DNA from: Immersiella caudata
Taxonomy: Eukaryota; Ascomycota; Sordariomycetes; Sordariales; Lasiosphaeriaceae
Length of the DNA stretch: 64,000 nt
Reading direction: 5' to 3'
Assembly (NCBI GenBank): GCA_030512335.1
Contig: JAULSU010000002.1
Location: 3,844,001-3,908,000, forward strand
Every line of letters starts with the position of its first letter. Positions within the stretch are counted from its first letter, which is position 1. Shown in pieces: positions 40,659-50,483 of the stretch. The notes under the pieces were generated by a model that was not told the origin of the DNA, made no database searches, and was given only the letters and a program-made list of their open reading frames with translations. Made by a program: the position numbers and the translations under genes.

Positions 40659-43557
40659 TTAAGGTTGGCCACATTCACGTGACACCCGGCGCCAACCGCG
40701 GTCCGAGTCCTTGATCCACTGCACGCTGGGGAAGAAGTGTTCGTCCTTCTTTATCGTGATCACATGCTTCACGCCGTCAGAGGTCACGGCCCGGAGACGG
40801 AAGTCTAATCATGGTTACCAGGCTTGCACGATGCAAGAGGGAAAGCGCAGAGGGAAAAACTTACAAATATTGTCGGGGATCTCAACATGGGCAGCCGCAA
40901 AAAAATCGAGGTTTGGAGTAGGCTCGTCGTTGACGTGAGTAATGAAGGTCGCATCTTTCAAGCCGTACTGATCGGCTGGTGAACCAGGAGTATAGTCCGA
41001 TACGTAGACCTCGCTGGGTAACGGACCAATCAGTTGCTGAACTGCGTGGTGAGGCGCCTGAAGAGTAGCACCGCAGAATAATACAACCCGGTCCGTCTCA
41101 AGGTCGTCAGCGGCGATGGTGGATAACTCGAGGCGTACTTCCTGGCCATGACGGATGACAGTAACATCAAGGACTTCCTGTGAGTACATGACGTCGAGGT
41201 CCGAGATCTTACTGATCACCTTATCACCCAGGTAAAGGGGGATATCTCCCTCAAGCAGCTCGTCGCCTCCTTGCTCTTGGCTTGTATGAGCGCGCCGTTT
41301 CACAATAAGGGGCCGGCGATGAGCCTTTTTGACCAGTGAGAACTTGCGAATCCACTCCTTTGGCACACCCATATCCCCCGCCTCTGTCATCCTGACAGTT
41401 CCGAACTCGACAGGTAGTATGCGCAGCTTCGGCACGATGCCACTTCGGATTTGGTGTACAACATGAGAAATGGCCGGTGTCGCGAGACCGATGCAGTATA
41501 TGCCGCTCTCGCCACGGCACCCGAGCCACAAAACCTGGACGGCGCCGTTTTGATCAACCAGAACGCCGCTATTGCACATCTTGCTCAAGCGGGTTTCGAT
41601 TTTAATAGTATCGATGTTGATCGCACGGTATGTCGGCGAGTCTGTATTCACCGGGATAGCCGTTATACAGATCTCCGTAACGGTGGTGGCGGTATGCACG
41701 ATCTGACCGGTGTTGTTGTTGTTGTGGCCGATGAAATACGTCGAAGCGCCCTGGTTGATCTCCTCGGTGCTAAGTATGGCGCTACGCACAGGAGCGACGA
41801 CCAGCTTAGGCTCATACCCTATGATGACGTAGCCTTGCATGGGATGGAAGAAGACGACCTTGCCCTCAACAATAATCGAGTCGGCGATGGTGATGGAGAT
41901 GTCGCATAGGCCGTGCGGCACAGTCTCTCTCGATGTTATCACCATGCCCTTATCGGCGTCAATGACGAGGCCCCAACCGGATATTACATCTTTGGGGATG
42001 CCGTCGAGTGCCAGGGGCGTAGTACACTCGATGTAGACGAAGCTCTGCACGAGTTCACTACCTGGGTAAGCGGCGGTAAGCTCCCCGAAGGTCCCTTCCT
42101 GGGGGATAGGGGCTGCTGGGGGTAAAGGATCAGCAAGGCTCGAAAAGTCCCATAACCCAAGCTCGTCGTTCCGCACTGCAAGCTCCATCTCTTCACGCCA
42201 ATGCCTGTCGATCTTGATGACGCAGGTGTTGATCTTGTAAGGGTCTTGCAGGGTCCTATACCGAACAACACAACGCTCCCTGTCCGGGATGCTCGAGGCA
42301 ACCTCTATAAACCTCCCCAGCTCAGGCAACTCCGCGTGGTCAACACTTAGGATGAACCACCCCTCATCATCTGCGCACCAGTAGTACACCCCCTTGCAAG
42401 CGACCTTGTAGCGGCAAGCCAGTTGGTACGAGACTTCTTGAAAGATACCGCCCGAGACTGAAACGAAGCGATCAGGCGTGATCTTGTGGAGGTCGCCGAC
42501 TTCAATCTCCACCTCAACCTCCTTGCCCTCACGCAGAATTAGGAACTTCAAAGTTTGACCAACAGTGGAGTCGAGGATATCGTCCAGGCGGATAAACTGA
42601 ATGAGAAGGTTACCGTTGACCTTGATAAGGACGTCACCCACATCGAGCTTGCGATCGGACGGACCCTCGGGGAGGACAGTGTCAACGACCAGCATACCAT
42701 TCTCATTCGGGAAGGTCTGCCTTATTTGGCTCTCCCACTCCGAGCTAAGGCCGAAACGGCGGCACTCATTAAATGGCCGGAGTTGGAACTTGCACTGGAT
42801 ATCACCCCGAGTAATAGGCTTGCCCTTTTGCAGGCACTCAAGGGCGCGGAGTGGCCTATCCAGAGGCAAAAAGTAGTTCGTTGATGCGCTGTCTCCTCGA
42901 CCGCCGGCTTGGAGAGCGACGGCGTATCCATCAAGGTTGACGACAGGGCTGCCGGAGCTACCACCTGTGGCGGCAGAGCTAGCCTGGAACGTGATATCCC
43001 TCGGAGTATTCGGGGGCGTTGCGGTCTGTCCTGCTGATGACGCCGGTTAAGATGCTGAGCGTCTCGCCGGCGTCGTTTCCCACCATCCGAATATCCGTTC
43101 CAACTTTAGCCAGGTCGGGCCGGAGCGGGAGGGAGGTGACTAGCATATGCTGTATGGCCTTAGGGTCGAACTTGAGGTAGCCAAAGTCGTGGACGGGGTC
43201 GCAATAAACAGGGTACGCGTCTGCCTCTTCGTGGTTACTTAAGACAACAACCCCCCGGAAGGGACCTGGGCCGACAACGTGGCGGTTTGTCAGAATGTAG
43301 CCTCGCTCAGAATCGACAATGAAGCCCGAAGCCTTGAAACTGCCGGCGTGTTCGGTGTCGAAGGAGCGGGTAAAGCGGAAGTGAACCGAGACGACGCTGC
43401 AGATAACCTTCTTGATGGAGGACTGCCACTTGTTCGTGTCCGCGACCCGGATCCGGGAGTCTTCAAACTTCCCATGATTGCCCTCGCCGTGGTCCGGGAT
43501 TTTGCCGCCCGGAGAGAGGTCGTCGTGGGGCCGCGCGGTGGAGGGCGGATCGTTCAT
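40659..43557 (-). pseudogene. NMA111: NMA111-type nuclear HtrA serine protease, frameshifted
   Basis: Reading starts at ATG 43557. The protease domain shows YILTNRHVVG (catalytic His), DPVHDFGYLKFDPKA (Asp) and, after a frame change near 42985, ATGGSSGSPVVNLDGYAVAL (Ser). The frame breaks between APEYSEG and FQASSAATGG; about 17 bases encoding the usual DFNTCY-like stretch are missing. Downstream are a PDZ domain (VVDTVLPEGPSDRKLDVGDV), the family's second degenerate protease domain, a second PDZ, and a 3' exon (intron 40805-40864) ending IKKDEHFFPSVQW. Nma111 acts in the nucleus in apoptosis-like death and stress responses. Apart from the deletion the gene is full length with good codon quality. 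It is either a recently broken duplicate or carries an assembly error. Confidence 0.85.
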
Positions 43558-43772
43558 GTTGGTTGTGTGTCGTTGTAGGTGCTTTGAGGTGTGATACTCG
43601 AAGGGGTGTCGACAGTGCGGGCAAGGAACGAAAATTGAGGAAGAGGTGGAGGAGGGGACGACCTAGCCGGCCTGGGGGGGGGGGGCTTTTGGCTTCTTCG
43701 GAGCCTACAGCCGGAGACACAGAGCTGCCAAGACTGCTGTGTCTACAAAAACTCAAGGAGTCGTGCCGAGAC
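43558..43772. promoter_or_regulatory. Divergent intergenic region (215 bp) with G13 tract
   Basis: Lies between the NMA111 copy and the small Cys/His gene, which point away from each other. It contains an uninterrupted run of about 13 G near 43675-43687. Confidence 0.45.
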
Positions 43773-43988
43773 ATGCCGCCAACAGACAAGCAACACAACG
43801 CAGACAACACATTCGCATATCAACAACGCAAAATGCCCCTTTGCGCCCACGTATTTAGAATGATTAAGTCAGACAGCACGCTGATTCAGTGGCACTGCAA
43901 CCTATGCCATTCTGGCCCCCACTGGTGGATTTTTGAGTGTCGGTATTGCAAGATCCACACTTGCCGGGCTTGCACCCAAAGTGCTTGA
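43773..43988 (+). CDS. Small Cys/His zinc-binding protein (71 aa)
   Basis: ATG at 43773 (MPPTDKQHNADNTFAYQQ). The core reads CAHVFRMIKSDSTLIQWHCN, then LCHSGPHWWIFECRYCKIHT and CRACTQ. That gives Cys and His in CxH, HCxxCH, CxxC and CxxC spacings, enough ligands for two zinc ions. The tryptophans in GPHWWIFECRYC pack like those of small RING/treble-clef fungal domains I recall as unnamed. No signal peptide. It is divergent from the NMA111 copy. Single-exon and very compact; I consider it a genuine small gene of unknown role. Confidence 0.6.
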   Translation: MPPTDKQHNADNTFAYQQRKMPLCAHVFRMIKSDSTLIQWHCNLCHSGPHWWIFECRYCKIHTCRACTQSA

Positions 43989-44236
43989 GGCAGCCATCCT
44001 GCCTGCAAACTATCTAAAGGCAAGATACTTTTAACCATGAAAAGAAAACATACATGGAATCCGTTCTGACCACCTAACCAGAACCCTGTCGTCACCACTT
44101 CCACCACCCACCTTCGTCGTAGTTAGTTGGGTATTTGTGGGACCTAGCAGCGGAATCACTTTCCATGTCGATCCTCGGGCCCGGGGAAGGGAGAGGGAGA
44201 GACTAATGTTCTTATAGAGACGGTGGAATGGTGAGC

Positions 44237-45570
44237 TCAAGTGTCGCCAGGCTCTGTTGCAGGGCGAGCGCCGTGAAACCGCATCTGGTGGGCCTGAGAC
44301 ATATCAGCTTTAAGACAAACGAGCCAGCAACTGAGGGGAGGTTTACCGTGAGACTTTCGCGGTCCGAAAAATTCCCGCCGCAGCATGGAAACTTCTCCAA
44401 CTTTTTGTGCCTTTTCTTGTGTTGCGAAAGGTCTGTCCCGGTGACAAAGGTCTTAGAGCAATACGGACATATGAAGTTCTTAACTCGATTGTGGCGTGCT
44501 ATATGGACTTTGAGATTGCTTTTCCGCGAGAAATCTCGACCGCAAACTTGACATTCGCGCCTTGCCTCATCGGTGTGGGTTTCGCTAGGTGGGCCGGCCA
44601 CCTGCATTGTCTGCTCGTAGAGCATGAACTGGGCCGCCACTTGCATGCTCTGCTGAGAAACTGCATCTTGTGTGGGGGGGCTTGGAGTAGCGGTGGTTTC
44701 GGACTTGGTGACATGCCACATATTGCCGGGTCCAGCCTGAAAGGGAATGGCTTGGATATTTGCTTGAGGGGCGCTGCTGAAGTTTTGCAGGCTTCGGGTC
44801 TGCTCGGCCGCCGGGTCAACCGACCAGTTGTGCGCTCCATCCTGCAAGGTTGTTTGAAACTGGACCAAGGCATCAATAAAATTGCCAGAGGCGCCCGATT
44901 CAAGATCCATATCTGAGCCGAGAAGCGCCAGTGAGCTGTCGAGGGGGCGGTACCCATCGGTGCGGGTTTCGCCGGCGTCGAAGGTGTCGTGCTTTTGTTG
45001 ATGGACGCTGAGCGTTGTGTTTGAGTCTCTGATGGGCTCGACGCCGGACTCGGCCTTTTCGAGAATCGCTCCAGTATCTGCACGAGGGATCTTCAGAGTG
45101 TCAGCCCCAACATTGAAGTTGACTGGATGTTGCAGGCTTCGAGTCTCCTCAGTCTCTAAGCCAACCAATATCGCTCCGAACTGGGTCAGCTCAGAGAAAT
45201 GCAGCAGCTCTTGAATATAGTTTTGCGAGTCTTGCGGGTACCAATAGTCCGGTTCGTTCTGTGCGAGTGCTTGAAACTGAGTGACGCCAGCTGTCGGCAG
45301 TGCGTCGAGGTGAGAATCCAGGAAGTATGCGTCCCATGGGCGGCCAAATGTGGAATGGGGCGTCTCCTCGCAGATCGCACCATTGCCCTGGGGCGAAGCC
45401 GAGATCGATGTTGCTAGGGCGCAGGAGAACTGCTCGGGCTTGATGTCAGCAACAGCTCGGTCCACCTTAACGGGAATAGCTTGGGTATCGGCCTGAATGG
45501 TCCTCCGGGCCCCACTGTTGATTAACGGGCTGCCACAGGGCGGTTCGGAGCACGGTGATGGTGGCTCCAT
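44237..45570 (-). CDS. C2H2 zinc-finger transcription factor (2 exons)
   Basis: Exons 45570-44347 and 44293-44237; the 53-nt intron restores frame and gives 426 aa. Start at MEPPSPCSEPP is my choice; the frame extends 73 codons further. Finger 1: CQVCGRDFSRKSNLKVHIAR-H. Finger 2: CPYCSKTFVTGTDLSQHKKR-H. Finger 3 is completed by splicing: CCGGNFSDRESLT + AHQMRFH, with H-x4-H and a compressed cysteine pair. The N-terminal 300 residues are acidic and Gln/Ser/Thr-rich, as expected for a transactivation region. The protein should bind DNA in the nucleus. It lies 20 bp downstream of the broken Zn2Cys6 ORF on the same strand; a C6 + C2H2 composite ancestor is possible. Confidence 0.75.
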
Positions 45571-45589
45571 ATGCGAGACTTGTAACTCC

Positions 45590-46116
45590 TCAGTGCTTTG
45601 GTGGACAGAGTTGCCTTGATGTGCTCTGAGTAATAACGGTAACATTAGGGCTCCCCTCATGTCCCTTGATGCCTTTGTTGCTGCCGCGTGCCACATCGGA
45701 TGTTGCTGGGGTGCAAGAAGATAGACGGGATGGCGGCGTTCGTGTTGGCGAGTAGCCAGAATCCGCCGTGAGCTGGCCCTTGTCCTCATTGTTTTCGGGC
45801 CTGGTTTCGACTAAGTTGATGCCCAACTCACGGTTGAGCTTGCCCTTGTCCTCATTGTTTTCGGGCCTGGTTTCGACTAAGTTGATCCCCAACTCACGGT
45901 TGAGCTTGCCCTTGTCCTCATTGTTTTCGGGCCTGGTTTCGACTAAGTTGATCCCCAACTCACAGTTGAGCTTGCCCTTCATGGCGGGCATTCCCGTCCA
46001 TTTCAGCAGTATGTCGTCGTAGCCCAAACACTCCAAGCCGTCCATTGAGCACTTTAAACACCCCGGTCGCATCTTCGGCGCTTTTTCCTGCAGTTGTGGC
46101 ATGATTTTGTGGCCAT
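45590..46116 (-). pseudogene. Zn2Cys6 transcription factor, zinc cluster split by a frameshift
   Basis: From ATG 46116 the minus strand reads MATKSCHNCRKKRRRCDR, the first half of a binuclear zinc cluster. In another frame it continues PGCLKCSMDGLECLGYD, then LLKWTGMPAMKGKL, the second half and the usual linker. The halves are out of phase at about 46070, and several residues of the normal CDR-x-x-PGC loop are missing, so a small deletion explains it. The frame then passes through three 22-residue repeats and stops at 45590 without reaching an activator domain. It is therefore a dead or strongly altered Zn2Cys6 regulator. Confidence 0.75.
45777..45975. repeat. 66-bp tandem repeat, three copies
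   Basis: In frame on the minus strand as GKLNRELGINLVETRPENNE-DK. Copies are almost identical, so expansion is recent. Confidence 0.9.
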
Positions 46117-47158
46117 GGCAGATGTGCATGGAGATCCGGACTCCGGGAATAGGGATCAGCTCCAGGAATACGTCTCAAAGGTGCTTTCGCAGGATTAAGG
46201 CCCAAGGGTGCCAGCCTGCGCGTCTGAGTCCACGGGTGGTTCTGTTCCGGCGGACGGGATCTGTCGCGAGCTGCTTTTCCTCCTCGGCGGGCTCACCAGC
46301 GTCAGCGCTGGCGCCGGTCTCGGTATTTCTCAGCGACCGGGCAGGACACGGAGCGGAAGAGACGGGTTAAGCTGACTATGGTGCGGGCGTGACCGGGCCT
46401 CGGAGTAAGAAGCCGCTCAAGGAGCACAGTACCGTAGCGAGCAAGGAAACGGAAAATGGCCGTCGGCGTGCGACGACAGAAGTGGATGATAGAGGGGGAC
46501 TTGGTCCGTGCAAAGCAGGTGGATGAATCACATTCAGCGCTCCTGGTGGGAAAGCTTCCATTTGTGGCGCGGGAGTCTCGCGTGGATGGCGCTGCCCATG
46601 TCCAACTCCCGGGGCGAGAAAGATGGAGAGATGTGGTGCGTGGGCAGGATGAAGCTGACAACGGCCGACAAGTCCACCAGCAATGCGCAGAAGCGGAGTG
46701 CGTGGTCCTCGGCAGGCCGTCACACCTGCCGGACGGCACACTCACCTCCGAGCTGGCTCCATTGGCCGTCCGCTGCAAGAGAGGGACGTCGACGGTGAAT
46801 CCCGTGCGAGCAGAACACTGTGGAAGGATTTGCACGCGGGGGGCAAGAGAAGAGAGGGAGGTGCATAGCCAGATAGCAGAGATGAGCACTTGGGGAGTGC
46901 CATTTGAGTAGGACTACAGGAGCGGCCGCGGCGCAAATGCAGACGGAGCAAGTCCGACAAGGCATCCACGAGGGGAAAAAGGCGACCGGCAAGGCAACCA
47001 CAGCCGGACCTGATCGGTAAAAGACAGGGCGCGACAGCCCCCGGCGCGCGAGAATCGGGACCGGGCGCGTATCGCAGCGGCAGAACACCAAGCAGCACAG
47101 AGCAGTACGGAGCTCACCGGCAAGCCGGCGCGGAAGAAACCAAAAGCGGGGCCGCATT
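46117..47158. other. No supported gene (1 kb)
   Basis: Long GC-rich frames on both strands (minus 46302-46889, plus 46456-46911, minus 46720-47283) are mutually overlapping and lack motifs. None is preferred. Confidence 0.45.
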
Positions 47159-48974
47159 TTAAACAAAGAACCAATCATCCTCCCGATCGGCACGGCTTCT
47201 AAACTCTTCCCATGTCTTTTCCAATGCATCCTTGTGCGGCAGACCAGCCACCATATGTGACCAATATGTGTCAGACAGTCCATCCATTATATCAAGTGAT
47301 AAGCCGCTGATCCCTTCTGCCTCAACAACAGAATAGACACAGTGGCGGACAGCAGGATGACATTTATCACCCACGGCACGCTCGAAAGAGTGTGCGACAC
47401 TCCTTAACACTGCCCGTTCCCTCAGACCGCCCGAGCCGTCCAACAATCGGGCGAAGTCCCGCAAATACGAACTGTTCGTCGGGCCCAAAGAGCTGTCCAA
47501 GCTGAGAACTCGGCTGCGCCAGAGCAGAGCGGCGACAGCTGAGGCCGTCAGCTCCAAGCTCCGTGACTCGCGCATGCTCGCCAGAGTGTCCTGGTAGAAT
47601 CTCTTGCCCTTTTCAGATGCCAACCAGCTGCGGAGCCCGGGCGTAGCCGTAGGATACTGAGCAGTGTCGCATATGAGCACCAGTGCGTGAACCTCGGCAT
47701 CCTCAAGCCTGCTGCAATATAGTGTCGATCTGCAATTGGTAAGTTCAAGGCTCAAACGGATGTATGGGAGTCTCGCGTTCTTACAATATTACCTGCATCT
47801 TTCGGAGATCTCCGTGTCCGATGCTGTGAACTAGTTCTGTCGGCAGAACGCGGCGCAGCTCATCAGGAACCCCGATTGGGATACATTGAAGCAGCTCCTC
47901 GCCTGGTATAGCACGAAAGCCCACATGCGTCTTGGTAACCGGAAGCACACCGTTAAAAACCCTGGATGCCAAAAGATTCGCCTCCATCGTCGCGACGTCG
48001 AAGCTGCCAAATGACGCCAAATCTTCCGCGCTGACGTTGAGGCCGAGAATGTCGCCAAATGCTGCGAAACTCTTGTTGACTGGTAACGCCAGGTCAAAAC
48101 GGTGCTGCCGAACATCCCTTCTCCCACCGACCGCCTCGAGAACACCACGGAGCAGCGCCACTTTATGCAATTCCCCCCCCAAATCTCTCTGAGGGACGCG
48201 TCTTACTTTGTTCGCCCCGAGCTGCCGAAAGTGCTCTGCCCACTCCTTCTCGCCTCTGTCGACGATCTCGCGGGCGGAAGCGCTGTTGTAATCCCCAAGC
48301 AGGTGCAGCCCGAGGAATGCGCAGCGTAGTAGGAACCGACAGAAGATCAGGCGATCGGAACTCTAGGCAATGTCAGCAACCCGTCTTTAGAAGCCAAGTC
48401 CTAAGAACGTACCACTATATCGCGTACCAAAATCGCCCACTCGATGGCTGGACACAGGTCGCATTGACCAGCCGTGTGGTCGTGGTAGTACCGATCAAGC
48501 CCAAATCCAACTCCTGAGGACAGCCCAAAGGCAGCAGTTGACAAGAACCGGACCTTCGCGGCCTCAATCGCCTCTGGCAGCATACCGCTGGTATACACAC
48601 CATGCCATCGGCGACTCCCTTCCTGGCACTGTTCGAACAGGAAGCGATTCTGAATGAGCCACGGAACATACGATTTCCGTATGGCTACCTCAACCCCCTG
48701 GCCCACTACCTGGACTCTGTGAATTCCGGGGAGATGCCGCACCCACAACCACGGGTCTTCGTCAAAGTTTGGGACAAGGCAAGGCACCCAGTCCTCATCA
48801 TCGCTCTTGGGGGGCCGAAGGAGAGGGTCGATGTCATATGGAATCGGCTCGTTTTTCTGCCAGGTATGAGCGGATCTCGATCCGTCGACGAAGAGTCTCT
48901 ACCTGCACAAAAGTTCGACACACCAGATTTAGGCCACTATTGTGATCCGTCGTGATGATCGTTGTAACAACCAT
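47159..48974 (-). CDS. Uncharacterised 4-exon protein (554 aa)
   Basis: Exons 48974-48903, 48856-48413, 48362-47785, 47729-47159; introns of 46, 50 and 55 nt are all GT-AG and the summed length is exactly divisible by three. The start codon has a good context (CCACCATGG). The N-terminus reads MVVTTIITTDHNSGLNLVCR; exon 2 has NEPIPYDIDPLLRPPKSDDE, VRHLPGIHRVQ and QCDLCPAIEWAI; exon 3 has EKEWAEHFRQLG and LNVSAEDLASFGSFDV; exon 4 ends WEEFRSRADREDDWFFV. The protein is mixed helical and probably globular, without signal peptide or membrane spans. I do not recognise a domain. The clean splice structure makes it one of the best-supported unknown genes in the window. Confidence 0.75.
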
Positions 48975-49297
48975 GGTGGGAATGGTGCACAGTTGTTGGG
49001 AGGCCGGGGGAGGAAGTGAGGAGAGATGAGGGGAAGGAATGAAGGAGCCATGGGGACTTTAAAAGCACGGCTGGAAAGCCACCTCCCCAGTCGTTGCATT
49101 TCATTAGCGCTCACACGGGTTGAACTTTTTCCATGGCCCATGCTACCGACGCCCGGGGTTCCTCTCACATCATAGGCACATGCGGGAATGCTTGGTACCT
49201 GCTTGGGGCCTGAGCTGGCGAGCTGTGAGGCGCCATCGACCTATGCTAGCCGGTGCGGAATCAGGGAGAGTATCCATGCGTATGTCATGTTCGTAAT
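48975..49297. other. Intergenic (0.3 kb), promoter of the 554-aa gene
   Basis: CT-rich on the minus strand with TTTTAAAGTCC near 49060, a plausible core promoter for the gene starting at 48974. Confidence 0.4.
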
Positions 49298-50483
49298 CTA
49301 TCGACGTTGGAAATACACTGATGGCAACCCATCACCTTCAATCTGAGACCCAGCTAAACTCCAGTTACCAGAAGAGGACTCCCTAGACATTCGGTGACCG
49401 GGACTGTAAGTGCTCCCTGGCTGTGCCAGTTCCGTGGCATCCGTCTCCCAGCGTGTGGTAGCATCAGTCTTCTTTTCCTCGTACCAGCAAAGACGGCAAA
49501 GCATTATCGTGCTTGAACCTGCAACCCCAACGAAGATCTGCTGCTGAAAGATCACGTTCGGGTGCTTTTCTATGTCCAAGAAAGCCCGAAAAGGGATTAT
49601 AGAGGCCACGAGTAAGAGGGTGAAGACAGAAACCAGAAGCCTCAAAAATCGAACCAAATGCGGGCTCTCCGCCGTCCACAAGTCGGCTCCGTACAAGACA
49701 AGCGGAGTGAGCCGAAAGCCGATACTTGGGTACCAAATGATGTCCTCAGTGCGTCTGAAAATCGAGGTGATGAAGAAGACGAGAAATAGTATACCCGGGA
49801 GCACTATACAGGATCTGACGACCCACTTGACACGCCCCCGAGCAACATTCCAATAGAGGGTCAGCTGTGACAGCGTCAGTCAGGCATCACAGTCCTCAGA
49901 AAAGGCGACATACCTCGATGACACTCAGCTGGAAAATACAGAAGAGTTGCGGAAGGTGCAAAAGCAGTTCTGAAAGAGACTGCGTTTTTTGAGGAGGACC
50001 CTTCTCTACTATTATTCCACCTTCCAGCAGTCCAAACGGAATGATAGTACCGAAGTTGGCGATAGCGAGGACGATGAGTGGTACGAACCGCTGCAGAACT
50101 TCCTTCTTGCGACGCCGTCCGGCGCTTGTCGGGGAGAGGGAGAGGTGGATAAAATGGATGATGAATATTCCGCAAGCCATGAGAATAAGTGCAACTGTCT
50201 GAGGGAGCGTCTCAGGAAGGCGGATATTGTGATACTCCATCCACACGGGTACCGCAGCCAGGGCAATGGCAACTAGCAAGCCTAAGAAGCCAACCCATGG
50301 AGGAAGTTGAAGCAGCCATGTAGAGCGAGGGCGAACCAGCGGGCTGGGACGAAGCAGCCATTTAGGACGGAGGTGAAGCAGCCATTTGGGGAGGCAGCGG
50401 AGCATTTTCTTGGTTGAGGCCGCAGCGGAATCGCACAGGTACGGAGGGTGGAGGGCGTTCCATGTTCGCTTGGGAATGTGCAC
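49298..50483 (-). CDS. Multi-pass membrane protein (378 aa)
   Basis: Exons 50483-49914 and 49864-49298; a 49-nt intron with CTGAC-like branch site, phase 0. Hydrophobic segments: WVGFLGLLVAIALAAVPVW, VALILMACGIFIIHFIHLSL, FVPLIVLAIANFGTIIPFGL, IVLPGILFLVFFITSIF, LLVSVFTLLLVASIIPF and IFVGVAGSSTIMLCRLCW. This gives about six to seven spans with basic loops and a Ser/Thr-rich cytosolic tail of about 70 residues. The N-terminal 55 residues are basic and may be cytosolic. No transporter signature is visible. The topology resembles uncharacterised fungal plasma-membrane proteins. It is one of the few non-nuclear products in the region. Confidence 0.75.

Noticed and set aside
46302..47283. Overlapping long frames on both strands
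   Set aside because: GC-rich DNA leaves several frames open at once; none has a motif or plausible exon structure.
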